Assembly: GCA_951812925.1 (NCBI GenBank)
Contig: OX638370.1
Coordinates: 30,619,964-30,683,963, forward strand
DNA length: 64,000 nt
DNA from: Calliopum simillimum
Taxonomy: Eukaryota; Arthropoda; Insecta; Diptera; Lauxaniidae
Direction: 5' to 3'
Position numbers and translations under genes: made by a program. The first letter of the stretch is position 1. Each line of letters opens with the position of its first letter. Positions 23,521 through 35,859 of the stretch are shown here, piece by piece. The notes beneath the pieces are model-generated. The model did not search any database, was not told where the DNA came from, and was given only the letters and a program-made list of their open reading frames with translations.

Positions 23521-25593
23521 TATTCGCCTCCTGTATTTGCTCTTGCTCAAAATTAATTTCTCCAAATGCGATAATAAACCCGTAGCTCCATTCTCATCGT
23601 GCAAACTCATCGCTCTGACCGTTCTACCCTTTGCTATCAGAAGAAGAAAAATAATAAATAAATACATTTAAATAATAATAAATTTAAATAATTATTGTAA
23701 CACTCGAAGAACATTTCAGCATCATGCCTAGTTCTTTTTTGTTCATTTTAGAAAATTTTGGTTTTTAGATCCATCCCTTAGCCAGATATTTGACTAATTT
23801 TTCCGTTTGGTTGTAAGCTGCATATTAGCAACACCTTTCTCTATAGATTTGTGCAGACAAAGCACACTGTTGTGCAGCTCCATGGCACATACTGGCTATA
23901 ATTTTCTCCGCAGCACTGCGCGCAGTTGGCAAATTTCTCGATTGATCTCACACATTACATGCAGCGAATTGCCTCTTAGGATTCTGCTCTCCCAAGTTAT
24001 AAGCAAAGCATGCCGCTCTGTTATGCTTCCATCGACGCGCTGTCTCTCACTATCACCATTTCCCTATTTCTATTGAGCTGAAAGCGCTCTTTTAATTTGT
24101 GTTAACGCAGAAAAAGTTTCTCGAAAAATCGATTACATTTGTTGAAAATCTGATTGATGCCGTTATCTATTTTGATGTCTAATGGAAGAATAATTAAAAT
24201 AATAAAAAGGAAAAATAGTGCCTGTATAAATCTATCCTATTCCTTTAATTTTATATAAAGCGCCATAAACTTTACGATCATTGTGAGTTTTATGTAATAT
24301 TTTGTGCCTATGTGCCACTGTGAGTGATTGCCTTTGCCTCGCACACAAACTCATTTGAGTTCGCATCATATACGATACAAACTCTCTTGCTCTATTGCGT
24401 TTCGCTCTTTGAAACGTCTTATTATTTATAATTTTATTGCACACATACAAGCCCATATCAATTTGACATGAACTAATTTGCACTATAGCTCTTGGTACCA
24501 TTTGCTCTTGGTCATCTTGCTCTTGCACAATTTACTCTCTTTGATTATCGGTGACGATACCCAAAAATGACCAATATGCTCTACCTATTTTCATAACATG
24601 CATGTTACTACTTGCTAAGAATCTGTGAGTGTGAAAAACGCATATGAAGCCGCTGCCTCACTGTAACAGAAACGTGATCAATTTCATACACCCTAATAAA
24701 CAAACAATGTGTTTGTATAAAACAAAAAAAAAAACGCGCGAAAAGACGATACCTCACATTTGCCTGCGTTTCTCTTCTTTCTGTTCTACACATAAGCCGC
24801 AAAAGAAAGAGAAAATAAAATAAAAAAATAAAAGCCCTTTTACGCATACGAAAAACAGTACACGCACTTTCAATTTCTATGCACTCACACTCACAACTAT
24901 GATGCTGCAAGCAAAAAGCACACACGCACTCAAAGCAATCTGCTCATGTCGCTTTTGTTATTCTTTATCAAAAACTAAATGCACAATATTTGTCACAGAA
25001 TCTATTATAAAATTGTAAACTCTTTACAAAACTATTATCACGCACTATGCCCTAGCTCTACACTTCACAGTTCTTAGCATAAACGCAAAAAATAGATCGC
25101 AAAAAAGGCAAACAAATCAAAACAAAAAAGCCGCAAAATTTCTCACATTGACGCCGCACTGTCGTCGACATTGCTCAAGGCACTCACAGTGACTTCAATA
25201 AAACACTCACAATAGCACTTTTTAAAATATAATACTCACAAATTTTTATTGTTTTATGCATTTTGCAGAAATATAGTCAATATTTATTATTAACTAAAAT
25301 ATCGAATTGCACAATCCCATTTGCTCGCTCATTTTTTCTGACATCACAGCGCTAGTATACTTCCCCTTCTCTCCGCACAGCCACACACCGAAGTGATGTT
25401 CTCTTCAGTACAGCGGTCTTCTCATTAACAATTCCTCTCATGCCAAGCTCACATATGCATATTTAATATTTGAAATTAAATATGACGCTACGCATACATC
25501 CACAATGAAATTTCACAATGTTCATGATTTTTCTAGAATTTACTTCTAGAAATTTTGCACTTCGCCAGAACATTTATTATTTTTTTTTAATTT
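23521..25593 (-). other. BEL/Pao 5' interior, no intact gag
   Basis: Sequence between the pol fragment and the primer site. Frames at 24232-24528 and 24608-24925 show no gag or protease motif I can recognise. Repeated short tracts such as TTGCTCT and GCACAC occur. Confidence 0.4.
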
Positions 25594-25613
25594 ATCCGGC
25601 TCGAAGGACCAAT
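25594..25613 (-). promoter_or_regulatory. Probable primer-binding site of the BEL/Pao element
   Basis: Minus strand ATTGGTCCTTCGAGCCGGAT lies 9 bases inside the 5' LTR. Sequences of this form are common at this place in BEL/Pao elements (family knowledge). Confidence 0.6.
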
Positions 25614-25622
25614 GTTTAAACC

Positions 25623-25835
25623 TTCGATAGGTCAGCGGAATAAAAACACAATAATTATTGTGGAAAAAGGAACTTTGTCCAAAAAACCACATTTATTCAC
25701 AGCACATAAAAATCACAATAAAAGCACAGCTTTTCACTACAATAGCTCAAATAATACTGATACATTATACAAATATGAAAATACATTTTGTTGATTCTCT
25801 GAGAAAAACTCGTATACAGGGTGTATACGATACAG
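25623..25835 (-). repeat. 5' LTR of the BEL/Pao element
   Basis: 213 bp, identical to 20892-21104, followed on the plus strand by the target duplication GTACC. LTR ends are not the usual TG...CA, so the exact boundaries could shift by a base or more. Confidence 0.88.
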
Positions 25836-26253
25836 GTACCTCGAAATCTACTATACCATGACTAAGAAAGAAACGTAAGCTGAAGACCTACAGATTTCAA
25901 AAAGTACCAGATCGTTCTGATGAAAAGCATCTGCAGGCTTAAAAGCAAGCCCGAAAGTTATATAAAGGTTTCCTAAATAAATTTGACTGTAGCGTAATGG
26001 ACGATGAAATACACGTAAAGGCAGATTTCGAACAGCTACCGGGATACGAATGTTCCACCCGTGCGGAGGAGAGGCAGATGCAGAGCAAAATTATAGCAAA
26101 GAAAATCACAAATTTTCTCAAGTATTATATGGTTTGGCACGCCATATGCATCTGCGGTGTGAGAAATAGTTTTCTTGTAACACAGGGTACAATTAACTCG
26201 AAAATTTATATTGATGAATACCTTGAAAAACGACTTCTGCCATTTAATCCAGA

Positions 26254-26513
26254 CAAGCTAGCGCAATTTTGATGCCGAATTAGGATTAAGCATTGAAAAA
26301 TACATTTAAAAATTAAAATTTTTGTTTGTTGGTTTTAGTTTTTTGGTTTTTTCATTTAATATGGAAAATTTTATTTAAATTGGGATTTCTCAAAAACGGC
26401 CACACTTACGATTTTATGAAACACGGGGGATTGTACTTGAAAGTCCCCAGATACACTTTGAGAAGAAAACGCTTGGGTGATATCCCCTAAAATAAGAATC
26501 AGTTCCGCATAGC
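26254..26513 (+). mobile_element. Half of a palindromic MITE
   Basis: Matches the right half of 28527-29070: CAAGCTAGCGCAATT, GCATTGAAAAATACATTTAA, GATTTCTCAAAAACGGCCA, AGAAGAAAACGC, GATATC. It abuts the mariner/Tc1 relic, whose coding sequence stops matching exactly at this junction. Confidence 0.72.
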
Positions 26514-26860
26514 CGTGAATAATTACAATTTATGTCGATAATGAGAATATCCAAATAGTCGAATTTAAGGATGAGCTGAATCTATCAACTAAAGAAATTA
26601 ATGTAAATTATGTATAGAAAATGGAAAATAGTAATGATTTGTGATATATAATTACAATAATTTTCTTTATGAAGAGAAGGAAGCCTTTGACAGTCCTTAA
26701 AATTTCTGACATTTCTGTGATTGTAGGACACACATAAATGGAAGAGAGACAGTTGTCGGCTCCTGCTGCATAACTTGAACTCACAACTTAACTCAACATC
26801 GCGATGACGATGTCGGTGCTGTTGTAGTCGAAGTCGTCGTCGTCGTTGTCGTCACCGTAT
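26514..26860. other. Unique sequence upstream of the candidate promoter
   Basis: No coding sequence. Contains GTCGTCGTCGTCGTTGTCGTC near 26833-26853. No TATA box is evident at the usual distance from 26898. Confidence 0.4.
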
Positions 26861-26870
26861 TTGTGCACTC

Positions 26871-26930
26871 TCAGTTCAACGGAGTTCAGTTCAATTCAGT
26901 TGTACGAGATACGGTTTAACTTGCGGTCGC
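26871..26930 (+). promoter_or_regulatory. Candidate Inr plus DPE core promoter
   Basis: Three TCAGTT-type initiators at 26871, 26886 and 26896. For the third, with A at 26898 as +1, positions +28 to +33 read GGTCGC, five of six matches to the fly downstream promoter element RGWYVT at exactly the required spacing. No TATA box is seen, as is usual for such promoters. It points along the plus strand toward caskin, whose first coding exon is about 15 kb away; that link is inference. Confidence 0.45.
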
Positions 26931-28526
26931 TCCAATTGTTGAGAGCGAATGTCGATTTTCTAAAATTAAAATTTTGAAAAAATTTTTCTGTAAAAAATCA
27001 ATGCAAAAAATATTTATTAATTGGAAAAACTAAAAATTTACTAACGTTTCTTCAAAAGTATAAAAGAATAAAGTGCAAATTTAAATGGAAAAAATGGTAA
27101 TTTTCAATTTTTATGGCCATTTGGTGTTGGTCTTAAAGAAGAAAGAGTGTTAAATGAAAAAAAAAAAAAAATCTTTTTTCGCCGTTTTTTTTTTCTGGCG
27201 TTTCTTTCTCGCGTATACCAAACTGAAACGTTGAAACTTGCAAAAAAGGAGTCGTCGTCGTTCGCTCGTATGCTCTTTGGGTCGGTCGGTTGGTGGATTG
27301 GAATTGTCGGCGGCGGGTACCTACGGAGTCAGCGCGGTCTTAAATGTTGGTGTGGGGAAGGACGTTCAGTTGTTGGTGGGTCGATTATGTAGACACACAC
27401 GTTTTCTGCTGCGTTGTACGTACAGATTGTGTAGATGGGAGGAGAACGCAGAGGAGAGCAGAGAACATTTCACAGTGTAACGTATACGTTATGAGCGAGA
27501 GGCGAGGAACGCCTTAAGAAGACGAATGTTTGAGGTTTAACGTTGTTTTCGTTGTCGGCAACGAAAGCGGGCGCAATACCGTTATGTTTCCATTGTTGTT
27601 TTTGTTGTTCCATTACCATTACCGAATAAAATTTGTTTTTTTTTTGTTCTTTCGCCTTCTTACCAACGTACATATACTTGTTCCCTATGATGCCCAACAT
27701 TTATATTTTTTCTTTCTGAACATTTGCGTATATTGCATTTCCTTGAAACGTGTTTTATTTTTTCTTTTGCTCTCATCGCATCTCATCGTGCTTTGTTGTT
27801 TTTTTTTTTTTTTTTCATTTCTTCTAAGAATTTTTAAGCCTTCATTTGTCTTCTTCATTTGGTAGTGGTATGGCTTGTCTTACACCTCCTTCCCATTCTT
27901 CTTTAGGCTTGTCTGCTGCTTGTCGAGTACGTAGTACGTACTACTCGTTTTGCCAACTTCTACTTTTGGTATTCTTACCATGTTTTGATTTTTGTTGTTG
28001 TTATGTCTTGACAGTTTACCTGAAGACATCCCACCAGAGTCCATAGACATTGCTCCATGTTATTCTGTTCCAAATGTGGACTTGAATATTTTAAACTTGT
28101 TCCCGAGGAGCATTTGACAGTAACGTTATTTTAGCTCCTTTTTAGTATTTTTATACGCTACATCTGCTGGGATCGCGCATGTCGGTATATTAACCACTAG
28201 GAGAAGCACCAATCCCTTTAAAATGAAGTGCTTATCATGTTAGGTATAAGGGGATACCTACATATTTTATGAATTCCAAACAAAATTTAAAATCTTGCAG
28301 TAGGTACTATTTATATTAGCAGTGGGAGCATCATAGTAAATGGCTCCAAATTGAACTCCAAGCGATAAGCACGTAATTTTTGTTTACAAAAATCATCAAA
28401 TAAATATACAACGAATAAAAAAGTTTTAAATAGCTGCGAGAATATATCTATAGAATCGACTCTTAACGATTTTACAACGTAACGAGTATCGTTTAAATTA
28501 TTATTATTATATGGATGTTAAATTTA
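26931..28526 (+). other. Unique sequence, possible 5' UTR exon and intron
   Basis: Follows the candidate promoter. Largely non-repetitive with CGT/GTC-rich and T-rich parts. Frames at 27147-27480 and 27530-27865 are low-complexity and unrecognised. Several GT donors are possible, none decisive. Confidence 0.35.
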
Positions 28527-29070
28527 AGGGATACCACCCACACGTTTTCTTCTGAATTGGTATCTGACAACCTTCAGGTACAATACCCCATTTTCCATAA
28601 TATCGTACGTGAGGCCGTTTTTGAGAAACCCCAATTGAAGTGAAATTTTCCATATGAAACGAAAAACCCAGAAAAATTTAAATCAACAAACAGAAATAGT
28701 AATCTTAAATGAATTTTTGATGCTGAATCCGAATCCGGCACCAGAATTGCGCTAGCTGGATTTTGAGATATCCTAATCTTAAGTTCAAAAAATCCCATAT
28801 TTTTCTCTAGATTAGGACATCTCAAAACCTATACAAGCTAGCGCAATTCTTACGCCGGATTCGGATTCAGCATTGAAAAATACATTTAACATTACTGTTT
28901 TTGTTTTGGTTTTAGCTTTTTTGGTTTTTTCAGAAAGCACGGAAAATTTTGTTTAAATTAGGATTTCTCAAAAACGGCCATCCGTTGATTTTATGAAAAA
29001 TGGGGTATTGTACCTGAAGGTCCACAGATACCAATTCAGAAGAAAACGCGCGAGTGGTATCGCTTGAAAA
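28527..29070. mobile_element. Palindromic MITE with GATACCAC ends
   Basis: Left arm from GGGATACCACCCACACG and right arm ending CGCGAGTGGTATCGCTT are inverted copies through TTCTTCTGAATTGGTATCTG, CAGGTACAATACCCCAT and AATCCGAATCCGGC. Similarity to the half element at 26254-26513 continues to about 29093. The dispersed module occurs in both arms (28718-28780, 28815-28880). No coding capacity. Confidence 0.8.
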
Positions 29071-29093
29071 TAAAATCGGTTCCACTTAGCCTA

Positions 29094-30170
29094 GTAGAAT
29101 GCGATGTACCCGCTCAGTTGAGATGCATACAACTTCAGCCATCTCACGCACTTTCGTTCTCCGATCGCCCAATATCATTCCATATATTTTATCGACGATT
29201 TATGGCTTGACGACTTATTTCGGGCGTCACTTGTGCCGGTACGATCACAACAGAACTCACTACACCACTTTTTTACCATTGATATAGATGATGCAGAGTC
29301 CTCATGAGTTAAGAAAGCCTTTCCTTGGTATCGGTGATGTTTTTTTTTTTTTTGAGCTACTTAGTTGGATTCAGTTATCTAAAAGCCCCATTCAAATAAG
29401 ACAGAATTTTTTGTACTTTTGAGACATTTCTTATACATGGGTGATTCTCCATAAAATGTACCATTCAATGTCCCAGGGCTTAAAACTATGTTTAAATTTA
29501 AAATTTGATATTTTAACTGTTTAGTACAGATACTAAACCAGAGCTTCTATACGATTAGCTTAAAAAAATAACTTTTAATATATTACTTTAAAATTATAAT
29601 ATAAAGTGTTAAAAACTCATTCTCCATCCATTCCTTAACCGCTTCTTAGTGCACTTAATTTGCCCGTTTCGCATATTACGTTATTTTCTAAAAAAAACTT
29701 ATACGACATTGTATATATATTTCAGCTACTGTTTTTCTGTGCTAACACTTCGAAATTTTTTTTTTTTTTAAATAAAATTGACATATATAGAAGTTGGTTC
29801 CTCATTTTAGACTATCTCCGCTGAGTTTTTCTTATTCTAACTGTTAATTTTTTAACTATTGAGTGAATAGAGAACTGAAAGTGAAGAAAAAGAGGAGATT
29901 CATTGTATTTTCAGCTCAGTCAGTTTTGGTTTTTCGATAGTGAGTGTTCATGTTTTTTGTTTTAAATAAGTTTAAAAATTTTGTAAATAACGCATCATTC
30001 TCCGCTTAAGTTTTTTTATATTACTAAACATATTATTTAATCTCTATATAATTAAATCGATAAACAATTAAAGGGATTATTCAGCAGTTTCAACTTTTTT
30101 AAAAAAATTGCTATTTTCTTTGTGATATTACTGCTTTTGCAATATTTCGTCATTCTCCGTTTAGTAACCC
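29094..30170. other. AT-rich noncoding sequence
   Basis: No gene recognised. An initiator-like TCAGTCAGTTTTGG near 29916-29929 has no downstream element at the right spacing. Confidence 0.35.
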
Positions 30171-30174
30171 TCAA

Positions 30175-30660
30175 CCTGTTTTTTTTTATTAGTTTTGCTT
30201 AAACTATTTATTGAAAAAAATAAAATTGAAATTTAGTCTTAAAACACTTTTTAAAAATCCACCACCTGGCTATTTTCGAAAATCATATATAATTCTTACT
30301 TTTGTTGACAAAATTGAAATTTTTGGTTTCAGAAAAGCTCAGATAAACTTTTTGAAATTTGACTAAACTTTCGGTGTTGCCAGCCGGTTTTTTTGTTTTG
30401 TTTCTTTTGCTTAAACCATTAAAAAAAAAAATTTAAATTTAGTCTTAAAAACGCTTTTCAAAAATCCAACATAATTTTTTAGGGTTGCCACCTGGTTATT
30501 TTCGAAAATCTTATGTAATTCTTTTGTTTTTAACTAGATTGAAATTTTTTGATTTCAAAACCTCTCAGATGAACTTTTTTGGAATTGTATAAAATCAGGG
30601 TTGCGCTATCCTATTTTTTTTTTTTTTTAATTTTGTTTAAACCAAATTCGATTCGATGAG
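30175..30660 (+). repeat. Tandem repeat, period about 206
   Basis: ATTTAGTCTTAAAA occurs at 30231 and 30437. Both units share ATTTTCGAAAATC, AATTCTT, GATTGAAATTTTT-like text and end in GGTTGC followed by a T-run and TTGTTTAAACC/TTGCTTAAACC. A partial third unit begins near 30600. Confidence 0.65.
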
Positions 30661-31985
30661 TTTTTAACGATTTAAGCGTTGATAATTTTTTAACGATTTA
30701 AACTATTATTTTTTAGTGTGTAAGTATAAAAAAAAACATGGCAACCCTGAAAGTAATAAAATTTTTCTGAGACTTACATACAGGCTTTGTGGAGAAATCA
30801 AAATTACCAAAGAAATCCTGTTTATCATTTAAAAACTTGTTTTGTACTATCTAACTATTCAAATTTTTTTTTTTTTGTTTTGAAAATAATTATGACACTC
30901 TTATCAATAAATTTATTTATTTTCAACTTTAAAATTTCATTATGAGCAACTAGTTGGTTATTGCTATCCAGCAATATCTACTCTTCAAAAACAATATTAA
31001 CGATTTTCTTTAAATGACCACTTCACAAAACACAAAGTAATCAACATTTTTCAATGCATTCGAGTAGAAAATAAATTGCCTACAGTATTATTAATACCAA
31101 CAAGTTGTAATCAATTTACACCTACAGTACTACAGACACAAGGAGTATTTAAAAAAAAAATTCCTGTTTACCACCACTCTGTAGAAAATTTCCTGAAAAA
31201 ATTTCATATCTGAATTGTTTGTAAAGAGAAACAAGATTTGACCACTCATTAAAAAAAAAAAAAACAAAACAAGAGCAATATACTCTAAAACCAACAGTAT
31301 AATGATAACAACTATAAAATTCCATTAAGCCCACATTTAGCCAAAATCGAAACAAAAAATTACAAATAATTTACACTATGAAATAAACTATGAGTATTAA
31401 ATTGCATATCATTTTCAGTGGGGAATGAATGAAAAATTCAATAATGAAACAAATTGAAAATGAGAACAGTAACAACAATACCAGCAAAAACAACAACAAC
31501 AACAACGATTACAAGTGCAATGATTATAGCATGATGGCAAGACAAAACTGCAACTATAAAAAGTGCAAAACAACACCACGCCCCAGGTCCGTATTCGGCG
31601 GAATGGCGTAGACATCATGTCAGGCAAAAGACAAAAACAAAAATTTTTAAAACAATGCAATGTCTAAGGCATCTTCTCAGTCAGAATTTCTTATAACAAA
31701 AGAAAGACAGTTATGAAAATATTCGTAGTCGTTTAAAGTTAGCAAGGAAGAATAAAAAACAGAATTGTTTCTTTGTTTTGAAAAACTAACCATACGAACT
31801 TTTCGAAATATTCCTACAATCCAAAGATATGATCGTCTTTAACCTTCGAAATATTCCTAAAATCCCAACATATGATACACTTAATCATTAAAATTATTGG
31901 ATAAAATCGATTGGTTCGATTTAGTTTAAGTTTTCAAATCATCCCTCCCCTACCCTAATTTTTTTTTATGATCGTATTTTTTGTG
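30661..31985 (+). other. AT-rich sequence with a possible small exon
   Basis: Most is AT-rich. At 31429-31611 a 60-codon Asn-rich frame follows a good acceptor (ATTTTCAG at about 31411-31418), and the segment is more complex than its surroundings. No homology and no clear donor, so only a weak suggestion of an untranslated or alternative exon. Confidence 0.25.
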
Positions 31986-31989
31986 ACCT

Positions 31990-32660
31990 AGGTCATTTTT
32001 GTCCTTTTCTTAAAAAGGTACAAAAATGACACCCAAAACAGGGAAATATTGAGACAGTATGCACTTCAGAAATATTCGCTATAAAATTTCACTACTAGTT
32101 TCTAAACACATAAATGTCGAAATTTGAGCCCGAAACCAAAAAAAAATCGTTAAAATCAATTAGGACTTTTCACATTGCATATTAATTACATCGCTGACGC
32201 GCTTACCTTAAGTTTTAAGAATTTTTCGTCTTTGGTAACTCTAAATGAAATTTTTTGTAGGATATTTTTGCAAATTTTTTTAACACATTGTGGCTCAGTT
32301 TTAGAAAAAGGGGTCAAAAAGACCCATAAAAACAGGGTATAATAGGTTAATGTGTTCTAAGAAAATGATCCTTGTGTGATTTCGTTATGATCTTGTCAGA
32401 ACGAGTTTTGTCCAAAATGTAGTTTTAGAGTTTTACAGTGTGGTGAAATTTGGAAAATATTTATTATTAGAACTGCATACTAATTTTAACGATTTTTTTG
32501 CTTTCGAGATAAAATTTTGCTTTTTTAGTGTTCAGTAACTACCTACTAGTGAAATTGTATAGCAAATATTTCTATAGTACATACTGACTCAATATTCCCT
32601 GTTTAAGGTGTCATTTTTGTACCTTTTTAAGAAAAGGGCAAAAATGACCCACAGGTGGAG
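31990..32660. mobile_element. Palindromic MITE (GGTCATTTTTG ends)
   Basis: Left arm from GGTCATTTTTGTCCTTTTCT, right arm ending AGAAAAGGGCAAAAATGACC. Arms of about 130 bp include CTTAAAAAGGTACAAAAATG, AATATTGAG and ACTAGT. A diverged half copy is at 57440-57620. Confidence 0.75.
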
Positions 32661-32949
32661 GTTGTACAGGGTTAAAATTTGCTACAAAAATATTCCCCGC
32701 AATATCCTGCATAAGTTTGCTGAACACATGATACACCTCAAATGTAAGGATCATATAGTTAAATTTATCGATTTAACACAAGAATGAGGTATTTTTGTCC
32801 TTTTCATGTACAGTGGACAAAAAATCTTCAAAAATCGATTAAAAAAAATGTGACGTGCTGGAGAAAAACCACGAGACACGGGTATTTTTTTTTAGCGTCT
32901 ACTTTAAGAATTTTTTGGATTTTCTCATGTGTTTTTTTTTTGTGTCGAA
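32661..32949. other. AT-rich spacer
   Basis: No feature recognised. Confidence 0.35.
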
Positions 32950-33145
32950 CAGTGTTATCAATGGAAAAATTTATTTTCTTAACTCACTGTAAACAAAACA
33001 AATAGCACTTGTACATCAAAACGTTGTGAGTACGTTTATGCTAAAAAATGTCAAACTTTCCAATGGAAGTGTCAGATTGCACCTGGCAACATTTAGTGTT
33101 GCCTAGGCCAGAAATATATATAGCAGCCTACGTATATAAATACGC
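32950..33145 (+). repeat. TATA-like module, copy A
   Basis: Runs from GTTATCAATGGAAAAATT through CAAAACGTTGTGAGTACGTT, CAGATTGCACCTGGCAACA, GTGTTGCCTAGGCCAGAAAT, then ATATATATAGCAGCC and ACGTA. It contains the hairpin GCAACA...TGTTGC. Copies at 35860-36060 (inverted) and 38365-38525. Sequence after ACGTA differs in each copy. Confidence 0.75.
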
Positions 33146-33304
33146 AAGACAAAAACTTGTCTATGTTTTTTTACTATATTAGAAATGGAGTACGACTTTA
33201 AGTTATACATAATTAGTAAGGTATTTGTGTGTAGATGTGCACAAAGTTAAAATTATGTTAAAATTTTAACTTTAAGCGAAGTAAAATTAAATACAAATTT
33301 TGCA

Positions 33305-33545
33305 ATATTAACAACAACAGAATACACAACCACACAGAGCTGAAAAAAAAGATAAAGCACAAAGAGAAAGACAAAAAGCATAGCACTGATATCAAGTTTT
33401 TTGTTTTGTTTATAAATCGCTTGAATTATACCAGGGATGATAAATGAACTTTTCTATTTCATACCAAATAGCAAAAAAAAAGTACCAAAAGTGTCCAAAA
33501 AGTACCAAAATTATTTAATACATTTGTGGTCGAATTTTGACCACT
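33305..33545 (+). repeat. Dispersed repeat, inverted partner at 46845-47065
   Basis: Contains CACAGAGCTGAAAAAAA, GATAAAGCACAAAGA, AAAAGCATAGCACTGA, AATTATACCAGGGATGATAA and AAAAAGTACCAAAATTATTT. All reappear as complements at 46845-47065. Confidence 0.7.
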
Positions 33546-35859
33546 GCGCGAAAGAAAAAAATTCTTGTAAATTTAAAAATTTTTTTAAGTGTGTTACTTA
33601 ATGATATTTTTTATATTGAAAATTAATTTTTAATTGAACTTTTAGTCATATATTTGCAAGGATCGATTTATATATAAATCTATCAATGCATTTTCCAACA
33701 CATAATTATGACAAATTAAGGAACGGATTATTTTAAAAAGTTTTTTTTTGGTTTTTGCAAAAATGTCTCAAAAAGACTTAAAAAATCTTTATTTTTTATC
33801 AGTTTTAAAATTACGTGCATTCTCTTTTCGAATGTCGACATTTTCAGAATAAATGGTCAGCAAAAATTCCAATGCAAAAGATGTAAATCACGGGAAATAG
33901 AAATTAAAGAATGCGGTTGGAAAAATTGTCTCACTGAATACAATTCTCCCTAATAAATTACTTCAATTCTAATTCCTGTTGAATTTGCCAAACTGTTAAC
34001 GAATTTCCATTGACTCCAAGCTGCGATAATCCATGTAGACTTTAAGATTGTTTTCTATTCTTAATAATTTCTTTTTAGTTTTTTTTTGCTTAATATTCAT
34101 TTTCATTATTATACCCACCCGGTTATGTTCTTATCTCTTGTTGATATGTGGTGATTACTTTAGTTTATCTACTGGATACATGTCTAAATAATTGTGTGCG
34201 TATGCACGTATGTATGTATGTTTGCATTGCTTGCTGTGTGTGTAATAGTGCAGAAAACTGCAAACCGCACTATTTCTATTACTAACCCACCCACCCATCC
34301 CATCATCCAACTTAAAACTATACCAATCCCTTCCCAATTTGATACCCTTCTAATCTACTCGACTCGACTCAACTCAGCTCGGCTCGGCATCACATACCAC
34401 ACAAAATACACTTCATTTCATTTCATATAAAGTTTGATATACCGCTGAGTACGACAACAACAACAACAATAATCACAACAATTTAATGCTTCCACTTCCA
34501 CTCGAACGAAAGCCGGTTCAACAACACCAACCAACCGAACGAACTAACCACCACCACCCTATCAAAACCACCCACTTGTGGGCCGTCAACAAAATTTCTA
34601 CCACATCCATAGTCATAGTCAGGAGGACTACATATAATTTTTAGTGTCCTTTTGAAGTTGTGTTTTTCTTGTGATGTTGTTTTTATTAAAAATTCACGTA
34701 GTTCCATGTTTCTCACACTTGCTGCACATTCTCTGCAGCATAATTATTATTTTGTTTTTTCTCATTAAATGTTTTTTTTTTTTTTTGTGGTAAATTCGTT
34801 TTTAGTTTTTTGTTCATTTCACCTGCATATGTAGAGCAATTTTTTTAAAGTTTTCTGACTTAAAGGCCGTACTTTAACATAATTTTTTATTCATATTAAA
34901 GTTATTTTTAACGTACAATACTTCTGGAAGTATTTCACTGAAAAAAAAGCGTATATGTACGATTTAAAGTTGCTAAGCCTGATAATAAATAGTTCGATCA
35001 GTTGTTTACTCCACATAATTTTCTTGATCTCAAAACATTTCTGAAGTCGGTGGATCCACCTCTCAAAACATTCTCAAAATCGTATGTCTTTTTCTAAATA
35101 ACTTCTGTACAAAGACGACTAAACTTGATATGCCGAATAGCTTTTTTCTTTATCCAGGAAGCTCGCAGTGACATGAAAAATTTATACACGTATCATATTT
35201 TACCATTTTCTCATAGAATAGCCGTGTTCACGATCCGGAGCACTTAGACTTGCAAAGAAGCAACATAGCAATAATTTCCACTTGATTGTGAGCAGTATTA
35301 AAAGAATAAACATTGCAAGCTACCAAAAATTTTTTTCTCTGAGAATATCGTATGAGCAAAGAGAACGAGAGCATAAACAAAAAATTTTTATTTGGAAAAT
35401 GATATATTTGTGCTATGATATTTTTATGCTATAGGTTTTTAGTATAGATATTCACGTCCATTAAGTTAGCAGAGCGAAAATGGCAGAGCTGAAAAAAAAA
35501 GATGCCATAATAATAGGCTAATTAAAGGCTAATTATGTGCCCTAACGCCGAATTTAAGGCTCTTGACGGTTTGAGGCGGTTTTTAAAAGATTCATTGTCA
35601 CACAAAAATATTTGGTTACGGCATCTTTGAAACCATTTACAAAGATGGCGCCGCTTCTTGAAACTGAATGTTTTACCCTCAGATATTCTTCGAAAAAAAT
35701 TTTGATTAAGGTCTCTATAACTTTTTTGTATTATTTGGGGTTGCTGATTCCGAATCTTGCAATCCATATAAGATTCCGTGTTATTCTTGCTTTTAAGTAT
35801 TCAAAGTAAGAATATAATTTTATTTCGGGGAATCCCTCACGTTCGCTTTCGCAGCCACA
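33546..35859. other. Mostly unique noncoding sequence
   Basis: 34180-34740 is less AT-rich and includes (CTCGACT)-like short repeats near 34358-34388 and CAACAACAACAACAA near 34454-34468. No coding domain is recognised in any frame. The frames at 35522-35809 overlap each other and have no known motif. Confidence 0.35.

Larger units (their letters stand above)
20892..25835 (-). mobile_element. BEL/Pao LTR retrotransposon, decayed interior
   Basis: Two 213-bp LTRs (20892-21104 and 25623-25835) are identical by eye and flanked by the 5-bp target duplication GTACC (20887-20891, 25836-25840). Minus-strand orientation follows from the integrase and RNase H relics. BEL/Pao assignment rests on the integrase signature, the pol fragments and a primer-site-like sequence beside the 5' LTR. 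The interior is about 4.5 kb and lacks an intact gag-pol, so this copy cannot encode its own enzymes. It lies inside a mariner/Tc1 transposase relic. Confidence 0.85.
20786..26253 (+). pseudogene. mariner/Tc1-type transposase split by a BEL/Pao insertion
   Basis: Left part 20786-20891: DVQLVKKAKQLFEQ then SIRDIAVST, the helix-turn-helix start. Right part 25836-26253: a broken frame with RFQKVPDRSDEK, then CSVMDDEIHVKADFEQLPG (first catalytic Asp), MVWHAICICG and GTINSKIYIDEYL. The interruption falls in one codon run: VST on the left, STSKSTI on the right, with GTACC duplicated. The frame has stops. It ends at 26253 where a MITE half begins, so the rest of the catalytic core is missing. Same transposase family as 58473-60621 (shared KVPDR and MDDE). 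Confidence 0.82.

Noticed and set aside
27147..27865. Arg- and Phe-rich frames after the candidate promoter
   Set aside because: Low-complexity, mutually overlapping, no homology; more likely untranslated sequence.
29916..29929. TCAGTCAGTTTTGG as a core promoter
   Set aside because: No downstream promoter element at +28 and no TATA box at the right distance.
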